Shown here one piece after another: positions 15,270 through 21,217 of a DNA stretch of 21,217 nucleotides. The notes below the pieces were generated by a model. It had not been told where the DNA came from. It did no database searches and saw nothing but the letters and a program-made list of their open reading frames with translations. Numbering within the stretch: position 1 is the stretch's first letter; each line of letters opens with the position of its first letter. The DNA is from Comamonadaceae bacterium UBA2334 (GTDB lineage: Bacteria > Pseudomonadota > Gammaproteobacteria > Burkholderiales > Burkholderiaceae_C). Location of the stretch: the NCBI GenBank assembly GCA_002344885.1, contig DDUQ01000033.1, positions 1 to 21,217 of the forward strand, read 5' to 3'. A program made the translations under genes and the position numbers.

Positions 15270-16844
15270 ATGAATAAAAAATGGGCTCCAGCGCTTTTAA
15301 TTAAAGCACTGGGCGCTATATTTTGTTGTAATGCCATCGTGGCCCAAGCCCAGTTTCAGCCTCCCTTGCGGCCGCAGGCCACGGCTGGCTTGCCACGGTT
15401 GGGAGAGGCCGGGGCCCTTGACCTGACAGCCGAGCGTCAGTTGGGCGACCGCATTGCCCAGCACATCTACCGCGACCCGGATTACCTGGATGATCCGGCT
15501 CTTGTGGACTACCTGGATGCCATCTGGCAGCCTCTGCTGGCGGCAGCCCAGGCGCGGGGCGATGTGCCGCCTGATCTGGCCGAGCGGTTCGCTTGGAAGC
15601 TCATGCCCGTTCGCGACCGTACCGTCAATGCGTTTGCGCTGCCAGGTGGTTATTTGGGCGTGCACCTGGGCTTGATGGCCACGGTGACATCGGCTGACGA
15701 GTTGGCCTCGGTGCTGGCGCACGAGCTCAGCCACGTGTCTCAACGGCATATTTCCCGCATGGTGGCGCAGCAGGACCGGCAGATGCCCTGGATCGTGGGC
15801 GCCATGATCCTGGGCGCACTGGCGGCGAGCGCCAGCAAAAATGCCGACATCGGGCAGGCAGCCGTGGTGGGCGGCCAGGCGTTGGCTGCGCAGACCCAGC
15901 TCAATTTTTCGCGGGACATGGAGCGGGAGGCCGACAGGGTGGGCTACAACGTCATGACAGGTGCCGGGTTCGACGGTTTGGCATTTGTGAGCATGTTTGA
16001 CAAGCTCCAGCAGGCGTCCCGTCTGAACGACGATGGCGCGTTTCCGTACCTGCGCAGCCACCCGTTGACCACCGAACGCATGGCTGACATGCGGGCACGT
16101 TTGCCCCAGGGGTCGGCCACGCAGGTGCCCGGTCGCCAACCGGCCGTTTCGCCTGTGTGGCATGCCATGATGGCCGCCCGGGCCAAGGTGCTGGCTGAGA
16201 CCGATACCCAGCGCCTCAATGCGGCCATGGGGGCCACCACTGCCAAAGCCAGTACTGAGGGGTGGGGCGTGCAATACGGGGCGGCTTTGGCTGCTCTGCG
16301 CCTGAAGCAACCGGCTGAAGCCTGGCGGCGTGTGCAGGCTCTGCTGGCTCAGCCACAACTGGAGGGCCGGGGTCGCCAGGCGGCTGAATGGCTGGCACTG
16401 GAGGTGCTGGTGTTGGGCGATCTGGACGCGGCCACGCATGCGGGTGCCACTGCCGAGATGCGCAAACGTGCGCTGCAGGCACCGGACCGCGCATCGGTGC
16501 TGTGGGGCGCGCAAGTGGCCATTCGCTGGGGCCAGGCAGCGCTGGCGAGCGATCGGCTGCAAACATGGGTCGCTGACAGGCCAGGTGATGCCGCAGCCTG
16601 GCACACCCTCTCGATGGCATGGGCTGCACAAGGGCAGACGCTGCGGGCCGTGCGTGCCGAAGCGGAGGCACGCCGCGCCATGCTGGATCTGCAAGGGGCT
16701 GTTGACCGCTTGCGTGCGGCGCGTGACAGTGTTCGTGAACGGCGCGACACCGACCATGTCGAGTTGTCGATCATTGACGCCCGCTACCGCGAGCTGAGCC
16801 AACTGCTGCGTGAACAACAAGCTGCCGACAAAGCCAAGCCTTGA
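15270..16844 (+). CDS. Periplasmic M48 family zinc metallopeptidase with TPR-like tail (BepA-like)
   Basis: This 524-residue protein is exported. A signal peptide ends near AQAQ (about residue 27), with no acceptable lipobox around its two Cys residues. The M48 domain has H151-E152-L-S-H155 and E218 in EREAD as the zinc site, plus the preceding VNAFALPGGY. The C-terminal half is Ala-rich and helical, consistent with TPR repeats, giving the overall form of BepA/YfgC, which degrades or helps fold outer-membrane proteins such as LptD. There is no visible Shine-Dalgarno before ATG 15270. The DNA coding for the hydrophobic part of the signal peptide is a near-perfect palindrome of repeat-like character (15288-15312). 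It is divergent from the EAL gene. Confidence 0.9.
   Translation: MNKKWAPALLIKALGAIFCCNAIVAQAQFQPPLRPQATAGLPRLGEAGALDLTAERQLGDRIAQHIYRDPDYLDDPALVDYLDAIWQPLLAAAQARGDVPPDLAERFAWKLMPVRDRTVNAFALPGGYLGVHLGLMATVTSADELASVLAHELSHVSQRHISRMVAQQDRQMPWIVGAMILGALAASASKNADIGQAAVVGGQALAAQTQLNFSRDMEREADRVGYNVMTGAGFDGLAFVSMFDKLQQASRLNDDGAFPYLRSHPLTTERMADMRARLPQGSATQVPGRQPAVSPVWHAMMAARAKVLAETDTQRLNAAMGATTAKASTEGWGVQYGAALAALRLKQPAEAWRRVQALLAQPQLEGRGRQAAEWLALEVLVLGDLDAATHAGATAEMRKRALQAPDRASVLWGAQVAIRWGQAALASDRLQTWVADRPGDAAAWHTLSMAWAAQGQTLRAVRAEAEARRAMLDLQGAVDRLRAARDSVRERRDTDHVELSIIDARYRELSQLLREQQAADKAKP
15288..15312 (+). repeat. Repeat-like palindrome inside the M48 signal-peptide coding region
   Basis: CCAGCGCTTT (15288-15297) and AAAGCACTGG (15303-15312) pair over ten bases with one mismatch that would be a G-U wobble in RNA, around a 5-base AT loop. 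GCGCTAT follows directly (15313-15319). The GCGCT core and the GCTAT motif start 24 bases apart, exactly as at 5270/5294. It resembles short palindromic elements scattered between genes in Comamonadaceae, here translated as part of a signal peptide. Confidence 0.6.
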
Positions 16845-16868
16845 TGCCAGGCGAAGCTGCCAACCAGG

Positions 16869-16896
16869 TTAGGCGGCCATGTTGCGGTGCCATAAT
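16869..16896 (+). promoter_or_regulatory. Candidate extended -10 promoter for corA
   Basis: CATAAT (16891-16896) matches five of six -10 positions and is preceded by TGC (16888-16890), the extended -10 pattern. A poor -35, TTAGGC (16869-16874), lies 16 bases upstream. Transcription would begin near 16903 and give corA a leader of about 220 bases. Confidence 0.45.
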
Positions 16897-16921
16897 CCAG
16901 CGACTTGATTTTCAGGAGACC

Positions 16922-17038
16922 TTGTTTGGAAAGCAGCCCGAGTGGCACGCTTTCAACACGCCGTTTCACCTGATCCACGTGTGCCCACCGGCTGACGGTG
17001 TGTGGCCTGTGCGGTTCCAGGCGGATTCGGGGGGTTGA
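16922..17038 (+). CDS. Possible small leader ORF upstream of corA
   Basis: AGGAG at 16914-16918 is followed by two overlapping TTG-initiated frames. One runs from 16922 to 17038 (38 residues, containing NTPFHLIHVCPPADGVW) and shows G/C-biased third positions like a real gene. The other runs from 16926 to 16973 (15 residues) and has the better 7-base spacing. Neither has a recognised family. Salmonella corA has a translated leader peptide (CorL), so a leader ORF here is plausible, but this could equally be untranslated RNA. The rest of the 16845-17123 gap holds the candidate promoter and a C-rich tract. Confidence 0.25.
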   Translation: MFGKQPEWHAFNTPFHLIHVCPPADGVWPVRFQADSGG

Positions 17039-17040
17039 AA

Positions 17041-17110
17041 GCGACGCCCAACCCCCCCTCATGTGCCCGCGTGGCCAAACGCCACCGGACACCCCGACGA
17101 ACCCGCCGCA
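17041..17110 (+). promoter_or_regulatory. C-rich, G-poor leader tract before corA (possible Rho-loading region)
   Basis: By my count these 70 bases contain 36 C and 16 G, including a run of seven C. No strong hairpin is visible. C-rich, unstructured RNA is what Rho binds. The corA leader of Salmonella is controlled by Rho-dependent termination, which makes this placement suggestive, although the tract alone proves nothing. Confidence 0.3.
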
Positions 17111-17123
17111 ACGGAGCCTTGTC

Positions 17124-18110
17124 ATGCTCAACGTGTTCACGCTGGCCAACGGCCGACTGTTTCAGGAAGAAATCGAATCCCTCGAAGAACTGGCCCGGTT
17201 CAAACCCATCTGGGTCGACCTGGAGGCCCCCACGCCGGAAGAGCGCCGTTGGGTCAAACAGCACTTCGGCCTCAGCATCCCGGAAGATGCGATGGACGAG
17301 GATATCGAGGAGTCCGCCCGCTTCTTCGAGGAAGACAACGGCGAACTGCACATCCGATCCGACTTTCTGATCGACGACGACGATGACCCCCGCGCCGTCC
17401 GTGTCGCTTTCATTTTGAATGAGCAGAACGATGCCCTGAAAAGCCGTGGCGTGCTGTTTTCCATCCATGACGAAGACGTGCCCGTGTTCCGCCTGCTGCG
17501 CATGCGCGCACGCCGCATGCCCGGCCTGATCGACGACGCCAAGGACGTGCTGCTCAAGCTCTTTGACGCCGATGCCGAATACAGCGCCGACACGCTGGAG
17601 GACATTTACGATGACCTCGAAGTGGTCAGCGGCAAGGTGTTGAAAGGCGATGTGGACGATGCCCTGGCCGGTGAGGTGCTGGCGGCCATTGCGCGCCACG
17701 AAGACATGTCCAGTCGCATTCGCCGCAATGTGATGGACACGCGGCGCGCCGTGAGCTTCATGATGCGCACCCGCATGCTGGGTACCGAACAGTTTGAGGA
17801 TGCACGCCAGATCCTGCGCGACCTCGACTCGCTCGATGGCCACACCGCTTTCCTGTTCGACAAGATCAACTTCCTGATGGACGCGACGGTGGGTTTCATC
17901 AACATCAACCAGAACAAGATCATCAAGATTTTCTCGGTGGCCAGCGTGTCGCTGCTGCCGCCTACCCTGGTGGCCAGCAGCTACGGCATGAACTTCCAGT
18001 TCATGCCCGAGTTGCAGTGGGCCTACGGCTACCCGTTTGCGCTGGGCCTGATGGTGGTGTCAGCCGTCATTCCCATGGTGTATTTCAGGAAACGCGGCTG
18101 GCTGAAATGA
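17124..18110 (+). CDS. corA: CorA-family magnesium/cobalt transport protein
   Basis: This 328-residue protein belongs to the CorA family of pentameric divalent-cation channels of the inner membrane. A long acidic N-terminal cytoplasmic domain, with an unusually dense run of Asp around residues 79-85 (LIDDDDD), leads through a long helix to two C-terminal membrane segments. The pore signature GMN is at residues 288-290 in SSYGMNF, followed by the FMPE loop and a basic tail RKRGWLK. The length matches the family. I choose ATG 17124 because GGAG (17113-17116) sits 7 bases upstream and homologous N-termini start with MLNVF-like sequence; the frame stays open to 16998. The stop TGA directly abuts the convergent nucleosidase stop. 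Confidence 0.95.
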   Translation: MLNVFTLANGRLFQEEIESLEELARFKPIWVDLEAPTPEERRWVKQHFGLSIPEDAMDEDIEESARFFEEDNGELHIRSDFLIDDDDDPRAVRVAFILNEQNDALKSRGVLFSIHDEDVPVFRLLRMRARRMPGLIDDAKDVLLKLFDADAEYSADTLEDIYDDLEVVSGKVLKGDVDDALAGEVLAAIARHEDMSSRIRRNVMDTRRAVSFMMRTRMLGTEQFEDARQILRDLDSLDGHTAFLFDKINFLMDATVGFININQNKIIKIFSVASVSLLPPTLVASSYGMNFQFMPELQWAYGYPFALGLMVVSAVIPMVYFRKRGWLK

Positions 18111-18881
18111 TCAATGGGCGGGCTGCCGAGCTTGCAGGCAGGCCAGCACCATGGCAGCGCTGTAGCGGCTGGCGACTTCGCTGACAAACCGGTTGAAGTC
18201 CACGTGGGCGCTGTCGTCGGCCCGGTCCGAGATGGTGCGCACCGCCGCAAACGGCACCCCGCAGTCGAGGCACACCTGCGCCACGGCCGCGCCTTCCATT
18301 TCCACCGCCAGCGCATCGGGCAACTCGCGCCGCAGGGCATCGCTTTCGGCGCTGGTGGCCACGAAGCGGTCACCGCTGATGATCAAACCTTCGTGCACCC
18401 GCGCGTGGGCCAGGCCAAAATCGTTCACGGCTTTTTGCCCGAGGTGCTGAACCCGGTGGTTCAATGTGGTGCGGGCAGCTTGCGACAGTCTGCCTTGCCA
18501 GGTGGGGTCAGCCGTGAACCGGCTGAGTCCGTAGCCGGGAACTTCATGGCGCGGGAACAGCGGTGACACGTCGAGGTCATGCTGCATCAGTTGGTTGGCC
18601 GCCACCACATCACCGACCCTCACACCGTCTCCCAGGCCACCGGCCACACCGGTGAACAGCAGGGCCTGGACACCATACCGCTCGATCAGCAAGGTGGCGG
18701 TGGTGGCCGCCGCCACCTTGCCGATGCCCGACACCACGGCCACCACGTCGTTACCCGCCAACCGGCCGGGCCAGAAGTGGCGTCCCGCCAGCGTTTCCCG
18801 GTGTTCGTCGGGCATCAGGTCCAGCACCGCCTGAAGTTCAGGCGGCATGGCGGCCATGATGCCGATGCGGCCTGCCGTCAT
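18111..18881 (-). CDS. mtnN: 5'-methylthioadenosine/S-adenosylhomocysteine nucleosidase
   Basis: This 256-residue cytosolic enzyme splits methylthioadenosine and S-adenosylhomocysteine to adenine and the thio-ribose, recycling SAM by-products. Catalytic residues of the family are visible: E15 in MAAMPPEL, E196 in VEMEGAA, and D219 in ISDRADD. GVAGGL is also present. The length is slightly above the roughly 230 of E. coli Pfs. The start is ATG 18881, which overlaps the fadD stop as ATGA. The frame is open upstream into fadD, but the coupled start matches the family N-terminus (RIGIMAAM). It is expected to be co-transcribed with fadD. A related phosphorylase-fold nucleosidase is the only realistic alternative. 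Confidence 0.93.
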   Translation of the reverse strand: MTAGRIGIMAAMPPELQAVLDLMPDEHRETLAGRHFWPGRLAGNDVVAVVSGIGKVAAATTATLLIERYGVQALLFTGVAGGLGDGVRVGDVVAANQLMQHDLDVSPLFPRHEVPGYGLSRFTADPTWQGRLSQAARTTLNHRVQHLGQKAVNDFGLAHARVHEGLIISGDRFVATSAESDALRRELPDALAVEMEGAAVAQVCLDCGVPFAAVRTISDRADDSAHVDFNRFVSEVASRYSAAMVLACLQARQPAH

Positions 18882-20563
18882 GCCTTGTCGCGCAACTCCC
18901 GGCGCAGGATTTTGCCGACCGGGGTCTTGGGCATTTCGGCACGGAATTCGACCACCTTGGGCTGCTTGTAGCCGGTCAGGTTGGATTTGCAGTAGTCGCG
19001 CACGGCAGCTTCGGTCAGGGAAGCATCTTTCTTGACCACCACCAATTTGACGGCTTCGCCGGTTTTGTCGTCGGCCACGCCCACCACGGCGCATTCCAGC
19101 ACCCCGGGGCAATTGGCTACCACGTCTTCCACCTCGTTCGGGTAGACGTTGAAGCCGCTGACCAGCACCATGTCCTTCTTACGGTCAACGATCTTGAAGT
19201 AGCCACGGTCGTCCATGATGCCCACGTCGCCGGTCTTGAAGTAGCCGTCGGGTGTCATGACCTTGGCGGTTTCGTCGGGGCGCTGCCAGTAGCCGGCCAT
19301 CACCTGCGGGCCTTTGATGGCGATTTCGCCCGGCTGGCCGTGCGGTACCTCGTTGCCGTCGTCATCCAGACACTTCAGCCAGGTGTTGGGCAATGGCACG
19401 CCGATGGTGCCGCTGAACTCGTGCGAGGTGACCGGGTTGCACGAAGCCGACGGGCTGGTCTCCGACAGCCCATAGCCTTCGACGATGGGGCAGCCGGTCT
19501 TTTCGAGCCAAAGCTTGGCGACTGCGGACTGTACCGCCATGCCGCCACCCAGAGACACCTTCAGGTTGCGCCAGTTGACGGTGCCGAAGTCAGGGTGGTT
19601 GGCCAGCCCGTTGAACAGGGTGTTGACCGCCGGGAAGCTGTGGAAGGTGTGCTGCGACAGCTCCTTCAGCACAGCCGGCAGGTCGCGTGGGTTGGGGATG
19701 AGGATGGTTTTGCCGCCCATGCGCATGGTCAGCATCATGTTCACCGTGAACGCGAAGATATGGTACAGCGGCAGGGCGCAGACCGAGGTGTACTGTTCGC
19801 TGGCAGGGATGGTCTTGATGACCGGACCGTTCCACGCCTCGGACTGCAGCGCGTTGGCCACCACGTTGCGGTGTTGCAGCACCGCGCCTTTGCTCACGCC
19901 CGTCGTGCCGCCGGTGTACTGCAGCACAGCCACATCGGTGGGGGCAATTTCGGGCTTTTTCAGGGTGCCGCGTGTGCCCCGCGCCACTGCATCGTTGAAG
20001 CGCACGGCGTTGGGCAGGTTGTAGGCAGGCACCATCTTTTTGACGTTGCGCACCACGTAGTTGACGATGGCGCCTTTCAACAGCCCCAGCATGTCGCCCA
20101 TGGCGGCCAGCACCACATGTTTGATCGGCGTTTTGGCGATGCACTCGGTCAGGGTGGTGGCAAAGTTCTCGATGATGACGATGGCTTTGGCCCCCGAGTC
20201 TTTCAGCTGGTGTTCCAGTTCACGCGGGGTGTAGAGCGGGTTGACGTTGACGACCACCAGGCCTGCGCGCAGGATGGCCGCCACCGCGACCGGGTACTGC
20301 GGCACGTTGGGCATCATCACCGCCACACGGTCGCCTTTGCTCAGGCCCAGGCCCTGCAGGTAGGTGGCGAAAGCCGTGGACAGGCTGTCAATCTGTGCAT
20401 ATGAGAACGACTTGCCCATGAAGCTGTAGGCGGCACGGTCGGAAAACTGGCGGAAGCTGTCTTCCATCAGTTGAACCAGCGAGCTGTACTGCTCCACATT
20501 GATGTCGGCTGGAACGCCCTGGGGGTAGCTTTTGAGCCAGGGGCGGGTGTCGGTGGTGGTCAT
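18878..20563 (-). CDS. fadD: Long-chain fatty acyl-CoA ligase
   Basis: This 561-residue protein, the same length as E. coli FadD, activates fatty acids to acyl-CoA with ATP for beta-oxidation or lipid use, at the inner face of the membrane. AMP-binding family motifs are present: YTGGTTGVSKGA (P-loop), VEGYGLSETSP, YFKTGDVG, VDRKKDMVLVSGFNVYP, and the catalytic Lys in KTPVGKILRREL. I start at ATG 20563, which has CGGAG upstream. An upstream ATG at 20626 would place a TetR-type palindrome inside the coding region and adds a segment atypical for the family. The gene follows a terminator behind pntB, so it has its own promoter, probably fatty-acid responsive. It overlaps mtnN by four bases. Confidence 0.95.
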   Translation of the reverse strand: MTTTDTRPWLKSYPQGVPADINVEQYSSLVQLMEDSFRQFSDRAAYSFMGKSFSYAQIDSLSTAFATYLQGLGLSKGDRVAVMMPNVPQYPVAVAAILRAGLVVVNVNPLYTPRELEHQLKDSGAKAIVIIENFATTLTECIAKTPIKHVVLAAMGDMLGLLKGAIVNYVVRNVKKMVPAYNLPNAVRFNDAVARGTRGTLKKPEIAPTDVAVLQYTGGTTGVSKGAVLQHRNVVANALQSEAWNGPVIKTIPASEQYTSVCALPLYHIFAFTVNMMLTMRMGGKTILIPNPRDLPAVLKELSQHTFHSFPAVNTLFNGLANHPDFGTVNWRNLKVSLGGGMAVQSAVAKLWLEKTGCPIVEGYGLSETSPSASCNPVTSHEFSGTIGVPLPNTWLKCLDDDGNEVPHGQPGEIAIKGPQVMAGYWQRPDETAKVMTPDGYFKTGDVGIMDDRGYFKIVDRKKDMVLVSGFNVYPNEVEDVVANCPGVLECAVVGVADDKTGEAVKLVVVKKDASLTEAAVRDYCKSNLTGYKQPKVVEFRAEMPKTPVGKILRRELRDKA

Positions 20564-20599
20564 GGGGTTTGTTCTCCGGGAGCGGCTGAGCGGAATTAG

Positions 20600-20613
20600 C
20601 GAACGGTCGTTCG
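20600..20613 (-). promoter_or_regulatory. TetR-type operator palindrome upstream of fadD
   Basis: CGAACG-GT-CGTTCG is a perfect 6+6 palindrome with a 2-base centre, 36 bases before the fadD ATG. This size and symmetry are typical of TetR-family operators, and TetR regulators control many acyl-CoA genes in beta- and gammaproteobacteria. I cannot name the regulator, and no regulator gene is in the window. Confidence 0.6.
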
Positions 20614-20678
20614 TTTCAGCAGGCATTTTCGGTCATTTTTCGCCCTGTCTGACATCAGGCTGACAAGGGATTTCCCGC

Positions 20679-20714
20679 AAAAAAGGGTGGCAACCTGTCG
20701 ATTGCCACCCTTTT
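20679..20714 (-). terminator. Intrinsic terminator after pntB
   Basis: AAAAGGGTGGCAA (20681-20693) and TTGCCACCCTTTT (20702-20714) form a perfect 13-bp stem with an 8-base loop. Read on the minus strand it ends in six T residues (complement of 20679-20684), so it terminates pntB transcription. It lies 45 bases after the pntB stop. Confidence 0.9.
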
Positions 20715-20759
20715 AGAGATGAAGGTCTAGAGGCTGAATGCGCCGAGGCGCTCAGCCCA

Positions 20760-21217
20760 TCAGGCTTTCAGCGCTACCAGCACTTCGTCCAGCATCTTCT
20801 TGGCGTCGCCGAACAGCATGCGGTTGTTGTCTTTGTAGAACAGCGGGTTGTCCACGCCTGCGTAGCCGCTGGCCATGGACCGCTTCATGACGATGGAGGT
20901 GTGAGCCTTCCACACCTCCAGCACCGGCATGCCGGCGATGGGGCTGGTGGGGTCGTCCTGTGCGGCGGGGTTCACGATGTCGTTCGCACCGATCACGATG
21001 GCCACATCGGTGTCGGGGAAGTCTTCGTTGATCTCGTCCATCTCCAGCACGATGTCGTAGGGCACCTTGGCCTCGGCCAGCAGCACGTTCATGTGGCCGG
21101 GCAGGCGGCCCGCGACCGGGTGGATCGCGAACCTCACCTCGACGCCCTTCTTGCGCAGGAGCTCGGTCAGCTCGCGCACCGCGTGCTGCGCGCGCGCCAC
21201 CGCCATGCCGTAGCCCG
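20760..21217 (-). CDS. pntB: NAD(P) transhydrogenase subunit beta, C-terminal part
   Basis: This is the C-terminal third of the beta subunit of the proton-translocating transhydrogenase, which makes NADPH from NADH at the inner membrane. The window edge cuts off its N-terminus. What remains (about 151 residues) is the NADP-binding domain III: GYGMAVARAQHAV at the edge, IHPVAGRLPGHMNVLLAEA, GANDIVNP, and the KRSMASGYAGVDNPLF and NNRMLFGDAKK segments. The TGA stop is at 20760-20762 and a terminator follows. pntA is expected further along on the same strand, beyond the window. The call is very secure. Confidence 0.97.
   Translation of the reverse strand, partial: GYGMAVARAQHAVRELTELLRKKGVEVRFAIHPVAGRLPGHMNVLLAEAKVPYDIVLEMDEINEDFPDTDVAIVIGANDIVNPAAQDDPTSPIAGMPVLEVWKAHTSIVMKRSMASGYAGVDNPLFYKDNNRMLFGDAKKMLDEVLVALKA

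Noticed and set aside
15297..16820. 507-codon minus-strand open frame opposite the M48 peptidase
   Set aside because: Same antisense composition, no family resemblance, and the plus strand has the signal peptide and the HELSH zinc site.
20564..20626. fadD start at ATG 20626
   Set aside because: It would put the TetR-type operator inside the gene; ATG 20563 gives the usual 561-residue length.

Overview
The window looks like a chromosomal segment of a betaproteobacterium, most likely family Comamonadaceae (Rhodoferax, Polaromonas, Hydrogenophaga or Acidovorax-like). The reasons are the high GC content with G/C-ending codons, the sequence style of SucD, FadD, PntB and the TfpX/TfpZ-type pilin accessory protein, and short GCGCTT...GCTAT palindromic elements of a kind I associate with that family. 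I could not run a search, so genus and species are open.

Layout. (1) Positions 1-860 hold the 3' end of sucD (TCA cycle), closed by a strong intrinsic terminator at 911-943. (2) Positions 1158-10740 hold six tightly packed plus-strand genes: a CHASE2 membrane Ser/Thr kinase, a PP2C phosphatase, an FHA phosphothreonine reader, a CHASE2 class III adenylate cyclase, a metallo-beta-lactamase-fold class II cyclic-nucleotide phosphodiesterase, and a GAF-fused PilB/GspE-type secretion ATPase. The cyclase/phosphodiesterase and phosphodiesterase/ATPase junctions are ATGA overlaps. (3) Positions 10741-12298 hold a sigma-54-type promoter with TGTCA repeats upstream, the type IV pilin gene pilA, a UUCG-loop terminator and a TfpX/TfpZ-type pilin accessory gene. 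(4) Positions 12307-15131, minus strand, hold moaC and a MASE1/degenerate GGDEF/EAL c-di-GMP protein. (5) Positions 15270-16844 hold a BepA-like periplasmic M48 metallopeptidase. (6) Positions 16869-18110 hold corA behind a long leader with its own promoter, small ORFs and a C-rich tract. (7) Positions 18111-21217, minus strand, hold the MTA/SAH nucleosidase, fadD behind a TetR-type operator palindrome, a terminator, and the C-terminal part of pntB.

The most interesting part is region 2 together with region 3. Two proteins with closely similar CHASE2 sensors feed two outputs: protein phosphorylation (with its own eraser and reader) and cAMP (with its own phosphodiesterase). The last gene is a pilus/secretion ATPase carrying a GAF domain with a partial cyclic-nucleotide (NKFDE-like) motif, followed directly by pilA. 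Inference: this is a self-contained signalling cassette that tunes a type IV pilus or type II secretion motor through both phosphothreonine and cAMP. It resembles the PpkA-PppA-Fha control of type VI secretion with a cAMP branch added.

No stretch longer than about 300 bases lacks a gene. The largest gaps, 861-1157 and 16845-17123, are described below. No tRNA, rRNA, CRISPR array, transposase or phage gene was seen.
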